From JAJRZX01 sp964472295 (lineage in GTDB: Bacteria > Desulfobacterota > GWC2-55-46 > JADFVP01), in contig CAYYJQ010000029.1 of NCBI GenBank assembly GCA_964472295.1, forward strand, positions 1-25,310: a stretch of DNA of 25,310 bases. Direction: 5' to 3'. Position numbers and translations under genes: made by a program. Position 1 is the stretch's first letter. Every line of letters begins with the position of its first letter. Positions 1-6,194 of this stretch are shown here, one piece after another. Under the pieces are notes generated by a model, which was not told the origin of the DNA, searched no databases, and was given only the letters and a program-made list of their open reading frames with translations.

Positions 1-2
1 TA

Positions 3-62
3 CGTACGGTGGTGTGGGAGGACGGCGGGGGCAACCCCGCCTCCTACCCGATTTTCTTGTAG
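3..62 (+). CDS. C-terminal fragment of an unidentified protein
   Basis: An open frame runs in from the left edge and ends at TAG 60-62, giving 19 residues that include WEDGGGNPASYP. Nearly all codons end in G or C, the same bias as the certain genes downstream, so this is probably the real end of a gene that starts outside the window. I do not recognise the family. It lies 27 bases before nth on the same strand, so it may be cotranscribed with it. Confidence 0.4.
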   Translation, partial: RTVVWEDGGGNPASYPIFL

Positions 63-89
63 CCGGTCTTATGAGATATTGTACATGCC

Positions 90-788
90 ATGAAGATAAC
101 GGAGATACCAGAGGTCATAAAGATACTCAAGGGAGAGTGCGCGAGGTTAAAAACACCTTATGTGACAGAGGTTGCCGGGGGTAGCGCGGAAGATGGTGTT
201 CAGGGCAAGGGGGACGGCGCTATCATTAAAAAACCTTTCAAGGTTCTTGTATCCTGTATCCTCAGCCTCCGCACAAAGGACGAGGTCACCATGGCCGCGT
301 CGAAGAGGCTCTTTGCCCTTGCCGCCACGCCTTTGGCGTTGGCGGACCTTGGGGAGGAGAAAATAGAAGAGGCCATATACCCTGCGGGTTTTTACCGCAC
401 CAAGGCAAGGACGCTCAAGGCGCTGGCCTGGGATTTACTGGAGAACCACGGAGGAAGGGTCCCTGATACCATGGAGGGGCTTCTGGCCTTGAAGGGCGTT
501 GGGAGAAAGACGGCCAACCTTGTCCTTACCATGGGTTACGGCAAACCCGGCATATGCGTGGATACGCACGTGCACAGGATAGTGAACCGCTGGGGCCTTG
601 TAGAGACGAAGACTCCCGATAAGACAGAGGCCGCCCTTCGCAAGGTGCTTCCAAAGAGGTACTGGATAGGCATTAACGACCTTCTTGTAAGGTATGGGCA
701 GAACGTATGCAGGCCTCTATCTCCCTTTTGCAGTAGTTGTGCCATTGCCGGGTATTGCGAAAAAAAGGGGGTAAAGAAGTCAAGATAA
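90..788 (+). CDS. nth: Endonuclease III (DNA glycosylase/AP lyase)
   Basis: Base-excision repair enzyme that removes oxidised pyrimidines and nicks the abasic site. At 232 residues it is slightly longer than the usual ~211. The helix-hairpin-helix GVGRKTA holds the catalytic lysine (K140), and VDTH (157-160) holds the catalytic aspartate D158. The C-terminal 4Fe-4S loop is complete: C207-X6-C214-X2-C217-X5-C223. E. coli Nth has SAQATD where this protein has SLRTKD (59-64), so it belongs to the subgroup with Arg at that place. A Gly/Ala-rich stretch at about residues 28-46 is an insertion in the N-terminal part relative to E. coli Nth. ATG 90 is the first start after an in-frame stop at 72-74; the ribosome site is poor. 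A promoter-like sequence starts 4 bases after its stop codon, so the next gene is probably transcribed separately. Confidence 0.95.
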   Translation: MKITEIPEVIKILKGECARLKTPYVTEVAGGSAEDGVQGKGDGAIIKKPFKVLVSCILSLRTKDEVTMAASKRLFALAATPLALADLGEEKIEEAIYPAGFYRTKARTLKALAWDLLENHGGRVPDTMEGLLALKGVGRKTANLVLTMGYGKPGICVDTHVHRIVNRWGLVETKTPDKTEAALRKVLPKRYWIGINDLLVRYGQNVCRPLSPFCSSCAIAGYCEKKGVKKSR

Positions 789-791
789 TCC

Positions 792-820
792 TTGAGTTAC
801 CCCTATCTGAGAGGTATTAT
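792..820 (+). promoter_or_regulatory. Sigma-70-type promoter for the selenoprotein gene
   Basis: TTGAGT at 792-797 and TATTAT at 815-820 are separated by exactly 17 bases, close to the housekeeping consensus. The predicted start near 827 gives a leader of about 60 bases before ATG 890. The match is by eye only. Confidence 0.5.
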
Positions 821-889
821 TAAAATACGTCATGCAGGGTAAGTATTTCATGCAAGTATCTTGACACCCTTTACGATAAGGAGGCTCTC

Positions 890-1114
890 ATGGACCCCAG
901 GGTACTGATATTCGGAAAGGACACCTGACCATACACAACTGCCGCCCGTGAGGATTACGGCAAAAGGGGTTACGACGTTGAGTACGTAAATGTCCTTGCA
1001 TCAAAAGAGGGCATGGAGAGGATGCTTGGCATTACAAATGGCGGAAGGGACGTACCCGTCATCGTGGAGGAGAAGAAGACCACCATTGGTTTTGGCGGCT
1101 CGTGAGGGGTATAA
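890..1114 (+). CDS. Glutaredoxin-like selenoprotein with two selenocysteines (UPYT and C-terminal UGV)
   Basis: The frame from ATG 890 has an ideal ribosome site (AAGGAGG 878-884, 5-base spacing) and reads MDPRVLIFGKDT, then TGA 926-928, then PYTTAARE. It continues as a compact thioredoxin fold to GFGGS, then TGA 1103-1105, then GV and TAA 1112-1114. Read with selenocysteine at both TGA codons it is 74 residues. U13-P-Y-T16 sits exactly where glutaredoxins have CPYC, at the end of the first strand and the start of helix 1. DVPVIV (54-59) is the cis-proline strand and GFGG (67-70) matches the glutaredoxin Gly-Gly region. The second selenocysteine would be U72, third from the end. Each TGA is followed by a hairpin at SECIS distance (separate entries). 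I recall, without being able to check, a database family named 'UXX-star (seleno)protein', whose name would fit a Sec-X-X-stop ending. The likely role is thiol/selenol redox chemistry; the partner is unknown. The alternative is a pseudogene with two stops, but the fold-perfect flanks argue against that. Confidence 0.85.
940..962 (+). promoter_or_regulatory. Candidate bacterial SECIS for UGA 926-928
   Basis: TGCCG (940-944) pairs with CGGCA (958-962). Inside, CC (946-947) pairs with GG (952-953) and closes a GTGA tetraloop at 948-951. The loop starts 19 bases after the UGA. Bacterial SECIS elements lie just downstream of the UGA inside the coding region and have a G (often GU) at the top of a short hairpin, so distance and loop both fit. 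The inner helix is only two pairs, so the exact fold is uncertain. Confidence 0.6.
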
Positions 1115-1115
1115 A

Positions 1116-1133
1116 GACCCGCGGTCGCGGGTC
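1116..1133 (+). promoter_or_regulatory. Candidate bacterial SECIS for UGA 1103-1105, lying after the stop codon
   Basis: GACCCGC (1116-1122) pairs perfectly with GCGGGTC (1127-1133), with loop GGTC at 1123-1126. The loop begins 17 bases after UGA 1103-1105 and carries GGU, as expected for SelB recognition. The TAA stop (1112-1114) falls between the UGA and the hairpin, so this element would act from the 3' untranslated side. There is no T tract after it (AAGTCTGG follows), so it is not a standard terminator. Confidence 0.6.
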
Positions 1134-1381
1134 AAGTCTGGTGGGCGGATTTTTCAGGTGAAGCGGGGCGCGGGCGTATTTTAAATGCAACAGGGGGCAT
1201 CCCTATAGGTTTTCTTTGTGTTTTTTCAAGCAGAGTCACCGAGTGGGGCGCGAGACGTATTTTAGAGGGTTTCGGGTTCATCCCCTGTTGGTTTTCCTTA
1301 ACAGGCTTTCTTCATACCTTGTGTCACTTGACTTTGCAGAGCGGCATCGAGCCTTCAGAGCCTTTGCGTCCTGATTGAAAA
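1134..1381. other. Non-coding stretch with a degenerate ~80 bp duplication
   Basis: No gene is visible between the selenoprotein and ndk. Two related segments start 80 bases apart. GGGGCGCGGGCGTATTTTA at 1165-1183 matches GGGGCGCGAGACGTATTTTA at 1245-1264. Each is followed about 25 bases later by a CATCCC block and then GGTTTTC. It looks like an old tandem duplication of intergenic sequence. The stem-loop at 1382-1405 follows it. Confidence 0.5.
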
Positions 1382-1405
1382 ACTTTCTTTTTTCCAAAAG
1401 AAAGT
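1382..1405. repeat. Dispersed stem-loop repeat, copy 1
   Basis: ACTTTCTTTT (1382-1391), loop TTCC, AAAAGAAAGT (1396-1405): a 10-pair perfect hairpin. It is the same element as at 13314-13343, 21751-21780 and 21795-21822. It stands 38 bases before the start of ndk. Confidence 0.75.
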
Positions 1406-1443
1406 ATGGAGTTGTTTAACAAAAAAAAATAAGGAGAAGGTAA

Positions 1444-1863
1444 TTGGAGAAGACTTTATCCATTGTCAAGCCAGACGGCGTAAGAAAGAACATCATAGGC
1501 GAGGTCATATCAAGGTTTGAGAAAAAAGGCCTCAAGGTCCTGGCCCTCCGCATGCTACGCCTCACGAAAGAAGGGGCCCAGGGTTTTTACGCCGTGCACA
1601 GGGAACGGCCTTTTTTTGATTCCCTTACAGACTTCATGTCATCGGGTCCAGTGGTAGTCATGGTCCTTGGCGGCGAGGACGCCATAAAGACGGTGCGCGC
1701 CGTAATGGGTGCCACGAACCCTGCCGAGGCCGAGGCCGGCACCATCAGAAAAGACTTTGCCGACTCTATTGAGTCCAACATAGTGCACGGCTCGGATAGC
1801 CCCGAGAGCGCGGTCTCAGAGATTAATTACTTCTTTAACTGCCTCGATATATGCGAGAGGTAA
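1444..1863 (+). CDS. ndk: Nucleoside diphosphate kinase
   Basis: Transfers the terminal phosphate of ATP to NDPs through a phosphohistidine, balancing nucleotide pools in the cytoplasm. At 139 residues it is the usual bacterial size. SIVKPDGV (6-13) near the start binds phosphate, and SNIVHGSD (111-118) carries the catalytic histidine H115. The start is TTG 1444: an in-frame TAA lies directly before it and AAGGAG at 1431-1436 gives 7-base spacing, so no ATG start is possible without losing the conserved N-terminus. A TTG start on a housekeeping gene suggests moderated translation. The next gene begins 15 bases after its stop and is probably in the same transcript. Confidence 0.96.
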   Translation: MEKTLSIVKPDGVRKNIIGEVISRFEKKGLKVLALRMLRLTKEGAQGFYAVHRERPFFDSLTDFMSSGPVVVMVLGGEDAIKTVRAVMGATNPAEAEAGTIRKDFADSIESNIVHGSDSPESAVSEINYFFNCLDICER

Positions 1864-1878
1864 ATTATAGAGAGTCTC

Positions 1879-2769
1879 ATGGAGAATATTGACAGGGTCA
1901 AGACACATTACCACTTCAGCGAAGCGGACGTGGAGAATCTCCTCAGGCTGAAGCCCCTGCTTGAAGGGTATGCCGACGAGTTTGTGGTGGAGTTCTATCA
2001 CTTTGTAAAGAACTTCAGGAGCGTTGACAAATACCTCAAGAACGAGGCCATCATAAAGAGGCACCAGGATGCCCTCAGAAAGTGGTACAGAAACCTATTT
2101 GCCGGAGATTACGGCCCTGACTATATGGCGGGACTCGAAAAAGTAGGCCGGGCCCATGTGAAGATAGATCTGCCTGCCCATTATGTGAACGCGGCCTTTC
2201 ATTTTGTAAAGGATTACATAAGCGCTAAGATAATGAAAGAGTTTCCGGAGTGCCCGGAGTGTGTTGACCTCCAGCGCTCGGCAGTGAAACTCCTGGATAT
2301 AAACCTCGACATCTTCACATCGTCCTTTATTCACGAGGAGAAGAAGTTTTTTCTCTCAAAGAAGGTTGAGAGCCGCCTTGTGCAGGCCGCCAACCGTGTA
2401 AGTTACGGCCTCAATCTCGTCCTTGTCCTTGGTCTTGTCATAATCGGCGTCATGGTGGTGGTGCTCTTTGCCTATGACATGAACTATGTGGTTCACGGCC
2501 ACATTGAGACAGGGCTCCTCCGTACCCTTGGTACGCTCCTCATGCTCTGGGTGGTTATAGAGCTCATGGACACGGAGATAAGGCACCTCAAGAAGGGCGG
2601 CTTTGCCGTTAAGGTCTTTGTAAGCGTCGCCCTTGTGGCTGTCATCAGGGACATACTTATCACCACGCTAAAGGAGCACGAAGGAATAGAGACGCGCCTT
2701 ACCCTTATCGCGGCCGTGGCGGTCCTTGGCGTAATATACTGGCTTATTTCGAAGACTGAGAAGGATTAA
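1879..2769 (+). CDS. Globin-domain membrane protein: protoglobin sensor fused to a PsiE-like domain
   Basis: A 296-residue protein in two parts. Residues 1-160 resemble the sensor globin/protoglobin fold of globin-coupled sensors. VGRAHVKIDLPAHYV (89-103) matches the segment carrying the haem-binding proximal histidine, here H93. Residues ~178-292 hold four hydrophobic helices (about 178-199, 212-230, 243-263, 273-292). The stretch LWVVIELMDTEIRH and the following VFVSVALVAVIRDILI resemble the PsiE (phosphate-starvation-inducible E) membrane family. A haem-bound gas or redox signal passed to a membrane domain of unknown function is the inference. It follows ndk by 15 bases and is closed by a terminator at 2799, so the two probably form one unit. 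The ribosome site is weak. The fold assignment is firmer for the globin half than for the PsiE half. Confidence 0.8.
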   Translation: MENIDRVKTHYHFSEADVENLLRLKPLLEGYADEFVVEFYHFVKNFRSVDKYLKNEAIIKRHQDALRKWYRNLFAGDYGPDYMAGLEKVGRAHVKIDLPAHYVNAAFHFVKDYISAKIMKEFPECPECVDLQRSAVKLLDINLDIFTSSFIHEEKKFFLSKKVESRLVQAANRVSYGLNLVLVLGLVIIGVMVVVLFAYDMNYVVHGHIETGLLRTLGTLLMLWVVIELMDTEIRHLKKGGFAVKVFVSVALVAVIRDILITTLKEHEGIETRLTLIAAVAVLGVIYWLISKTEKD

Positions 2770-2798
2770 TCCGCGTTATCCCAGCCTTTGAAGATGTA

Positions 2799-2821
2799 GC
2801 CGCCCCCTGGGCGGCCTTTTT
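2799..2821 (+). terminator. Intrinsic terminator after the globin/PsiE gene
   Basis: GCCGCCC (2799-2805), loop CCT, GGGCGGC (2809-2815), then C and five T (2817-2821). A strong 7-pair GC stem and T tract 30 bases after the stop codon, just before rlmN. Confidence 0.85.
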
Positions 2822-2839
2822 GTTCGTATCTGGAACTCA

Positions 2840-3925
2840 GTGAGAAATCTACGGGACATTACATACGAGGGTTTTCTGCGCCTTGCCTCTGACCTTGGCG
2901 AAAGGCCCTACCGCGCCGGGCAGTTATACAGGTGGATCTACGCCCGGGGCGTCCATTCCATTGATGAAATGACTGACATCTCTCTGGAACTGAGGGAGAG
3001 GCTCAAGAAGGATTTTTTCATAGGCCCCCTCTCTATAGAGGATAGTTTCAGGGCAGGGGACGGGACTATAAAACTCGTCTTTACCCTCTCTGATGGCGAG
3101 AGGATCCAGTCCGTAATAATGCCCGATGGAGAGAGGGCCTCGGTCTGCGTCTCCACTCAGGCAGGTTGCGCCCTTGGGTGCGGGTTCTGCCTTACAGGGG
3201 CCGGCGGCTACAGGAGAAACCTCACCCTCGCCGAGATGGCCGGGCAGGTAATGGCGGCAAGGGAGGTGCTTGGCGTTGACGTCAAGGTTACGAACATCGT
3301 CTTCATGGGCATGGGGGAGCCGCTACTTAATTACGAGAGGGTCGTTGAGCTCATAAGGATACTCATAGACCCCGCGGGCTTCGCGCTCTCCCACAACAGG
3401 ATTACCGTCTCTACCTCGGGCATAACGCCTGCCATTGAGAGACTTGGATGCGAGGGCCTTAACGTCAACCTTGCCGTATCCCTGAACGCCCCGACCGATG
3501 CCCTTCGCACAAGGCTCATGCCTGTTAACAAAAAATATCCCCTTGCCGGGCTGATGAAGGCGCTTCGGGCCTATCCACTGCAGGGGAAGAAACGCCTTAC
3601 CATTGAGTATGTCCTCCTTGGCGGCCTTAACGACAGTGTTGATGACGCAAGGGCGCTCGTGAGGCTCCTCTCCGGGCTCCGGTGCAAGGTAAACGTCATA
3701 CCCTTTAATCCCTATCCCGGAGCGTCTTTCACGAGGCCGCGAAAGGAGGCGGTGGACAGGTTTAGGGACATCGTCATAAAGGGCGGGTTCATGGCTGTCA
3801 TGCGAAAGAGCAGGGGCGCGGGTATAGGGGCGGCCTGCGGTCAGCTCGGAGGCCCCGGAAAGGGCGGGGCGGATGTAAAGGGCTCCCCTGGAAGCGAAAA
3901 AACCCTTGAAGGACAGGGCCTTTAG
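2840..3925 (+). CDS. rlmN: 23S rRNA/tRNA adenine-C2 methyltransferase (radical SAM)
   Basis: Methylates C2 of A2503 in 23S rRNA and A37 in some tRNAs. 361 residues. The radical-SAM cluster motif is C110-X3-C114-X2-C117. MGMGEPLLN (156-164) is the SAM-binding GGE-type loop. C333 in AACGQL near the C-terminus is the cysteine that carries the methyl in RlmN/Cfr enzymes. The start is GTG 2840, needed to keep the N-terminal accessory domain. It sits only 18 bases after the terminator T tract, so its promoter must overlap or lie inside the upstream gene, or it depends on read-through. The last ~30 residues after GQLGG are Gly/Lys-rich and look unstructured. Confidence 0.96.
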   Translation: MRNLRDITYEGFLRLASDLGERPYRAGQLYRWIYARGVHSIDEMTDISLELRERLKKDFFIGPLSIEDSFRAGDGTIKLVFTLSDGERIQSVIMPDGERASVCVSTQAGCALGCGFCLTGAGGYRRNLTLAEMAGQVMAAREVLGVDVKVTNIVFMGMGEPLLNYERVVELIRILIDPAGFALSHNRITVSTSGITPAIERLGCEGLNVNLAVSLNAPTDALRTRLMPVNKKYPLAGLMKALRAYPLQGKKRLTIEYVLLGGLNDSVDDARALVRLLSGLRCKVNVIPFNPYPGASFTRPRKEAVDRFRDIVIKGGFMAVMRKSRGAGIGAACGQLGGPGKGGADVKGSPGSEKTLEGQGL

Positions 3926-4009
3926 TGGTAAAAGAACGGGGCATTTCCTCTTTTATTGCACGGAGAACCAGGTCAAGAGAAAAAAATATCCCTGGAGGGT
4001 TTTTAATCC

Positions 4010-4876
4010 ATGGCAGATGAGAAGATAATAGGAGTAATAGGCGGGAGCGGGCTCTATAAGATGGACGCCCTTGAGGACCTTGAGTCCGTTAGGGTGGAGA
4101 CCCCCTTTGGCGACCCATCGGATGAGTACATAACAGGCAGGCTCGGAGGGGTAAAGATGGCCTTTCTGCCCCGGCATGGCCGGGCTCACAGGCTCCTTCC
4201 GTCGGAGATTAACTACAGGGCCAATATATACGGCATGAAGAAACTCGGGGTCTCGGCCATTATCTCCGTATCCGCCGTGGGCTCCATGAAAGAAGACATA
4301 CACCCCGGAGACATGGTCATAGTGGACCAGTTCTTTGACCGCACGAAGTCGCGTGAATCGACCTTTCTCGGCGCGGGAGTCGCGGGCCATGTGGAGTTCG
4401 CCCACCCAGTATGCGCCGGTCTGTCGCGTCTGCTCTATGAGGCCGCCGAAGGCGCCGGCGCCCGTGTGCACATGGGGGGCACCTACCTCTGTATCGAGGG
4501 TCCGCAGTTCTCTACAAGGGCCGAGTCCATGATATACCGCTCCTGGGGCGTGGACGTAATAGGCATGACCAATATTCCCGAGGCAAAACTCGCAAGAGAG
4601 GCCGGAATGTGCTATGCCACCGTGGCCCTCTCAACAGATTACGACTGCTGGCACGAGGAAGAAGAGTCCGTCACAGTGGAGATGATACTTGAGACCATAA
4701 GAAACAACGTTGCCATGGCGCGCGAAATCATCACACGCGCCGCTCCCCGCGCCTCTGGGGCCCAGTGCCCCTGCGGTTGCGCCGAGGCCATGCGCTACGC
4801 CGCGGTGACGGAGAGGGACGCCATACCAGAGGAGACAAAAGAGGCCCTCTCTATTATAATGGGTAAATACCTTTAG
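4010..4876 (+). CDS. mtnP: S-methyl-5'-thioadenosine phosphorylase
   Basis: Splits methylthioadenosine with phosphate into adenine and methylthioribose-1-phosphate, recycling the by-product of polyamine synthesis and of some SAM reactions. 288 residues of the PNP/MTAP family. GGSGLY (11-16) is the phosphate loop. PRHGRAH, EGPQFSTRAES and GMTNIPEAKLARE are family signatures. STDYDCW near residue 205 is typical of MTAP rather than purine nucleoside phosphorylase. The start at ATG 4010 is backed by GGAGG 3994-3998. The following kinase is separated by 281 bases of degenerate repeats. Some members of this family act on methylthioinosine, which sequence reading alone cannot exclude. Confidence 0.92.
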   Translation: MADEKIIGVIGGSGLYKMDALEDLESVRVETPFGDPSDEYITGRLGGVKMAFLPRHGRAHRLLPSEINYRANIYGMKKLGVSAIISVSAVGSMKEDIHPGDMVIVDQFFDRTKSRESTFLGAGVAGHVEFAHPVCAGLSRLLYEAAEGAGARVHMGGTYLCIEGPQFSTRAESMIYRSWGVDVIGMTNIPEAKLAREAGMCYATVALSTDYDCWHEEEESVTVEMILETIRNNVAMAREIITRAAPRASGAQCPCGCAEAMRYAAVTERDAIPEETKEALSIIMGKYL

Positions 4877-4900
4877 CCCGCCCTGTGGGGGCCGCGCTTC

Positions 4901-5157
4901 TTGACGGAAAGGTTTCTCCTGGCGCGTTATTGTAAGAGGGGCTCTTGCTTTTGATAGTATGGATACCTCCCCCTTGACTGGAAGGAGTTTTTTTAATGAA
5001 GTGGAGATTTGCGGCGGGTTTCGTCGCCCTTGACAGCGTGAAGTCCCGTTCTTTATTGCTGGAAGGAGTTTTTAATGAAGTTCATACTTGCGGCGGGTCT
5101 TGTTCTCTATTGATAGCGTAATGCCACTTCTTGACTAATGAAAGGAGTTTTTTAATC
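4901..5157 (+). repeat. Tandem array of decayed copies of the downstream kinase gene's start region
   Basis: Three units of ~73-79 bases beginning near 4901, 4974 and 5053 lead into the real gene start (fourth unit from 5131). Each holds a TTGAC(T)-like opening, a GGAAGGAGTTTTT-like ribosome site, and the first ~17 codons. Unit 1 reads RVIVRGALAFDSMDTSP, unit 2 (ATG 4996) reads FAAGFVALDSVKS, and unit 3 (ATG 5075) reads MKFILAAGLVLY before a one-base frameshift. The gene itself reads SILVVGSVAFDSIKTP. Units 2 and 3 keep a ribosome site and ATG. This explains the whole gap between mtnP and the kinase. Confidence 0.8.
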
Positions 5158-6066
5158 ATGAGTATACTCGTAGTGGGTTCCGTGGCCTTTGACAGCATAA
5201 AGACCCCCTTTGGCGAGGTAGACGAGGTCCTTGGGGGCTCGGCGACATATTTTTCCACGGCGGCAAGTTACTTCAGTGACGTAAAACTCGTGGCCGTTGT
5301 AGGCACGGACTTTCCAGATGAGCACATTGAGACCCTGAAGGGGCACGGCGTGGACGTATCGGCCCTGAAGAAGGTTCCTGGCAGGACCTTCCGCTGGAAG
5401 GGGTACTATGAGTACGACCTGAATCAGGCCCATACCCTTGATACAGAGCTCAATGTTTTCAGCGACTTCAGCCCCGAGATACCAGAGGGACATGGCGACT
5501 CGCCCTTTCTCTTTCTCGCAAATATAGACCCTGACCTTCAGATTAAGGTCCTTGAGCAGGTGCGCACCCCAAGGCTCGTTGCCTGTGATACAATGAACTT
5601 CTGGATAGAGAACAAGCCCGAGGTTCTCCGTAAACTCCTCAAGAAAGTGGAGATATTCGTCATAAACGAGGGAGAGGCAAGGGAACTTACCGGGGAGGCG
5701 AGCCTCGTGAAGGCCGCGAGAAAGATAATGAATATGGGCCCACATACCCTCATAGTCAAGCGCGGGGAGTACGGGGCGCTCATGTTCGGCTCCTCCTTCA
5801 TCTTCAGCGCCCCGGCCTACCCCCTTGAGGAGATTTTCGACCCCACCGGGGCTGGAGACAGTTTTGCCGGCGGCTTCATGGGCTATCTCGCCAACACAGG
5901 GGACCTCTCTGACGATAATCTCAAGAGGGCCATTATCTTCGGGAGCGTGATGGCCTCTTTCAACGTCGAGGCCTTCAGTCTCGGAAGGCTCGGCTCTCTA
6001 AAGCAGGAGGAAATACGCTCGCGCTACAGGGAGTTTAAGCAGTTGACCCATTTTATGGATTTATGA
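5158..6066 (+). CDS. PfkB/ribokinase-family sugar or nucleoside kinase
   Basis: 302 residues. It opens with a beta strand, ILVVGSVAFD. GGSATYFSTAAS (26-37) is the PfkB N-terminal glycine motif. DPTGAGDSFAGGF (228-240) is the C-terminal signature, with the catalytic base D234 and the anion hole. Enzymes of this family phosphorylate sugars, nucleosides or similar alcohols with ATP; the substrate cannot be read from sequence. Position next to mtnP makes a role in salvage of adenosine- or ribose-type compounds possible, but this is only context. ATG 5158 was chosen over an in-frame TTG at 5131 because AAAGGAG (5141-5147) lies 10 bases upstream of it. The region before it is an array of decayed copies of its own 5' end. 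The stop overlaps an ATG (ATGA) at 6063. Confidence 0.9.
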   Translation: MSILVVGSVAFDSIKTPFGEVDEVLGGSATYFSTAASYFSDVKLVAVVGTDFPDEHIETLKGHGVDVSALKKVPGRTFRWKGYYEYDLNQAHTLDTELNVFSDFSPEIPEGHGDSPFLFLANIDPDLQIKVLEQVRTPRLVACDTMNFWIENKPEVLRKLLKKVEIFVINEGEARELTGEASLVKAARKIMNMGPHTLIVKRGEYGALMFGSSFIFSAPAYPLEEIFDPTGAGDSFAGGFMGYLANTGDLSDDNLKRAIIFGSVMASFNVEAFSLGRLGSLKQEEIRSRYREFKQLTHFMDL

Positions 6067-6194
6067 TAAGTTATAAGAAGAGGTTTAACTCAAAAATTTC
6101 CCTTTTCCACGGGGTTTCAAGACCGGTATGGTCCGTGAGAGGGCGATTGTCACTTCGCGCCGGCCTGCGGCCTTTTTCAGAAAAAACACTTGAG

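Noticed and set aside
861..866. TTGACA as a -35 box close to the selenoprotein start
   Set aside because: No -10 box lies at 16-18 bases; the site would overlap the ribosome binding region.
926..928. Reading the TGA in the glutaredoxin-like frame as a nonsense mutation in a pseudogene
   Set aside because: The frame stays intact and fold-like for 58 more codons, the ribosome site and promoter are good, and the TGA sits exactly at the redox-active cysteine position with a hairpin after it.
1116..1133. Hairpin as an intrinsic terminator
   Set aside because: No T tract follows; its distance from the UGA and its GGTC loop fit a SECIS better.
990..1184. Open frame of 64 codons in another reading frame across the selenoprotein
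   Set aside because: It overlaps the glutaredoxin-like frame, has Arg-rich low-information content and no ribosome site.
4877..4900. Terminator after mtnP
   Set aside because: The GCCC...GGGC pairing is imperfect and no T tract follows.
4901..5157. CRISPR array
   Set aside because: Units are ~77 bases, diverged along their whole length, and resemble the start of the next gene; there are no unique spacers.
6063..6194. N-terminal extension of the TPR lipoprotein
   Set aside because: It would put 75 residues before the lipobox cysteine, too long for a signal peptide, and contains a small GC hairpin followed by T5; the ATGA overlap with the kinase stop is probably chance.
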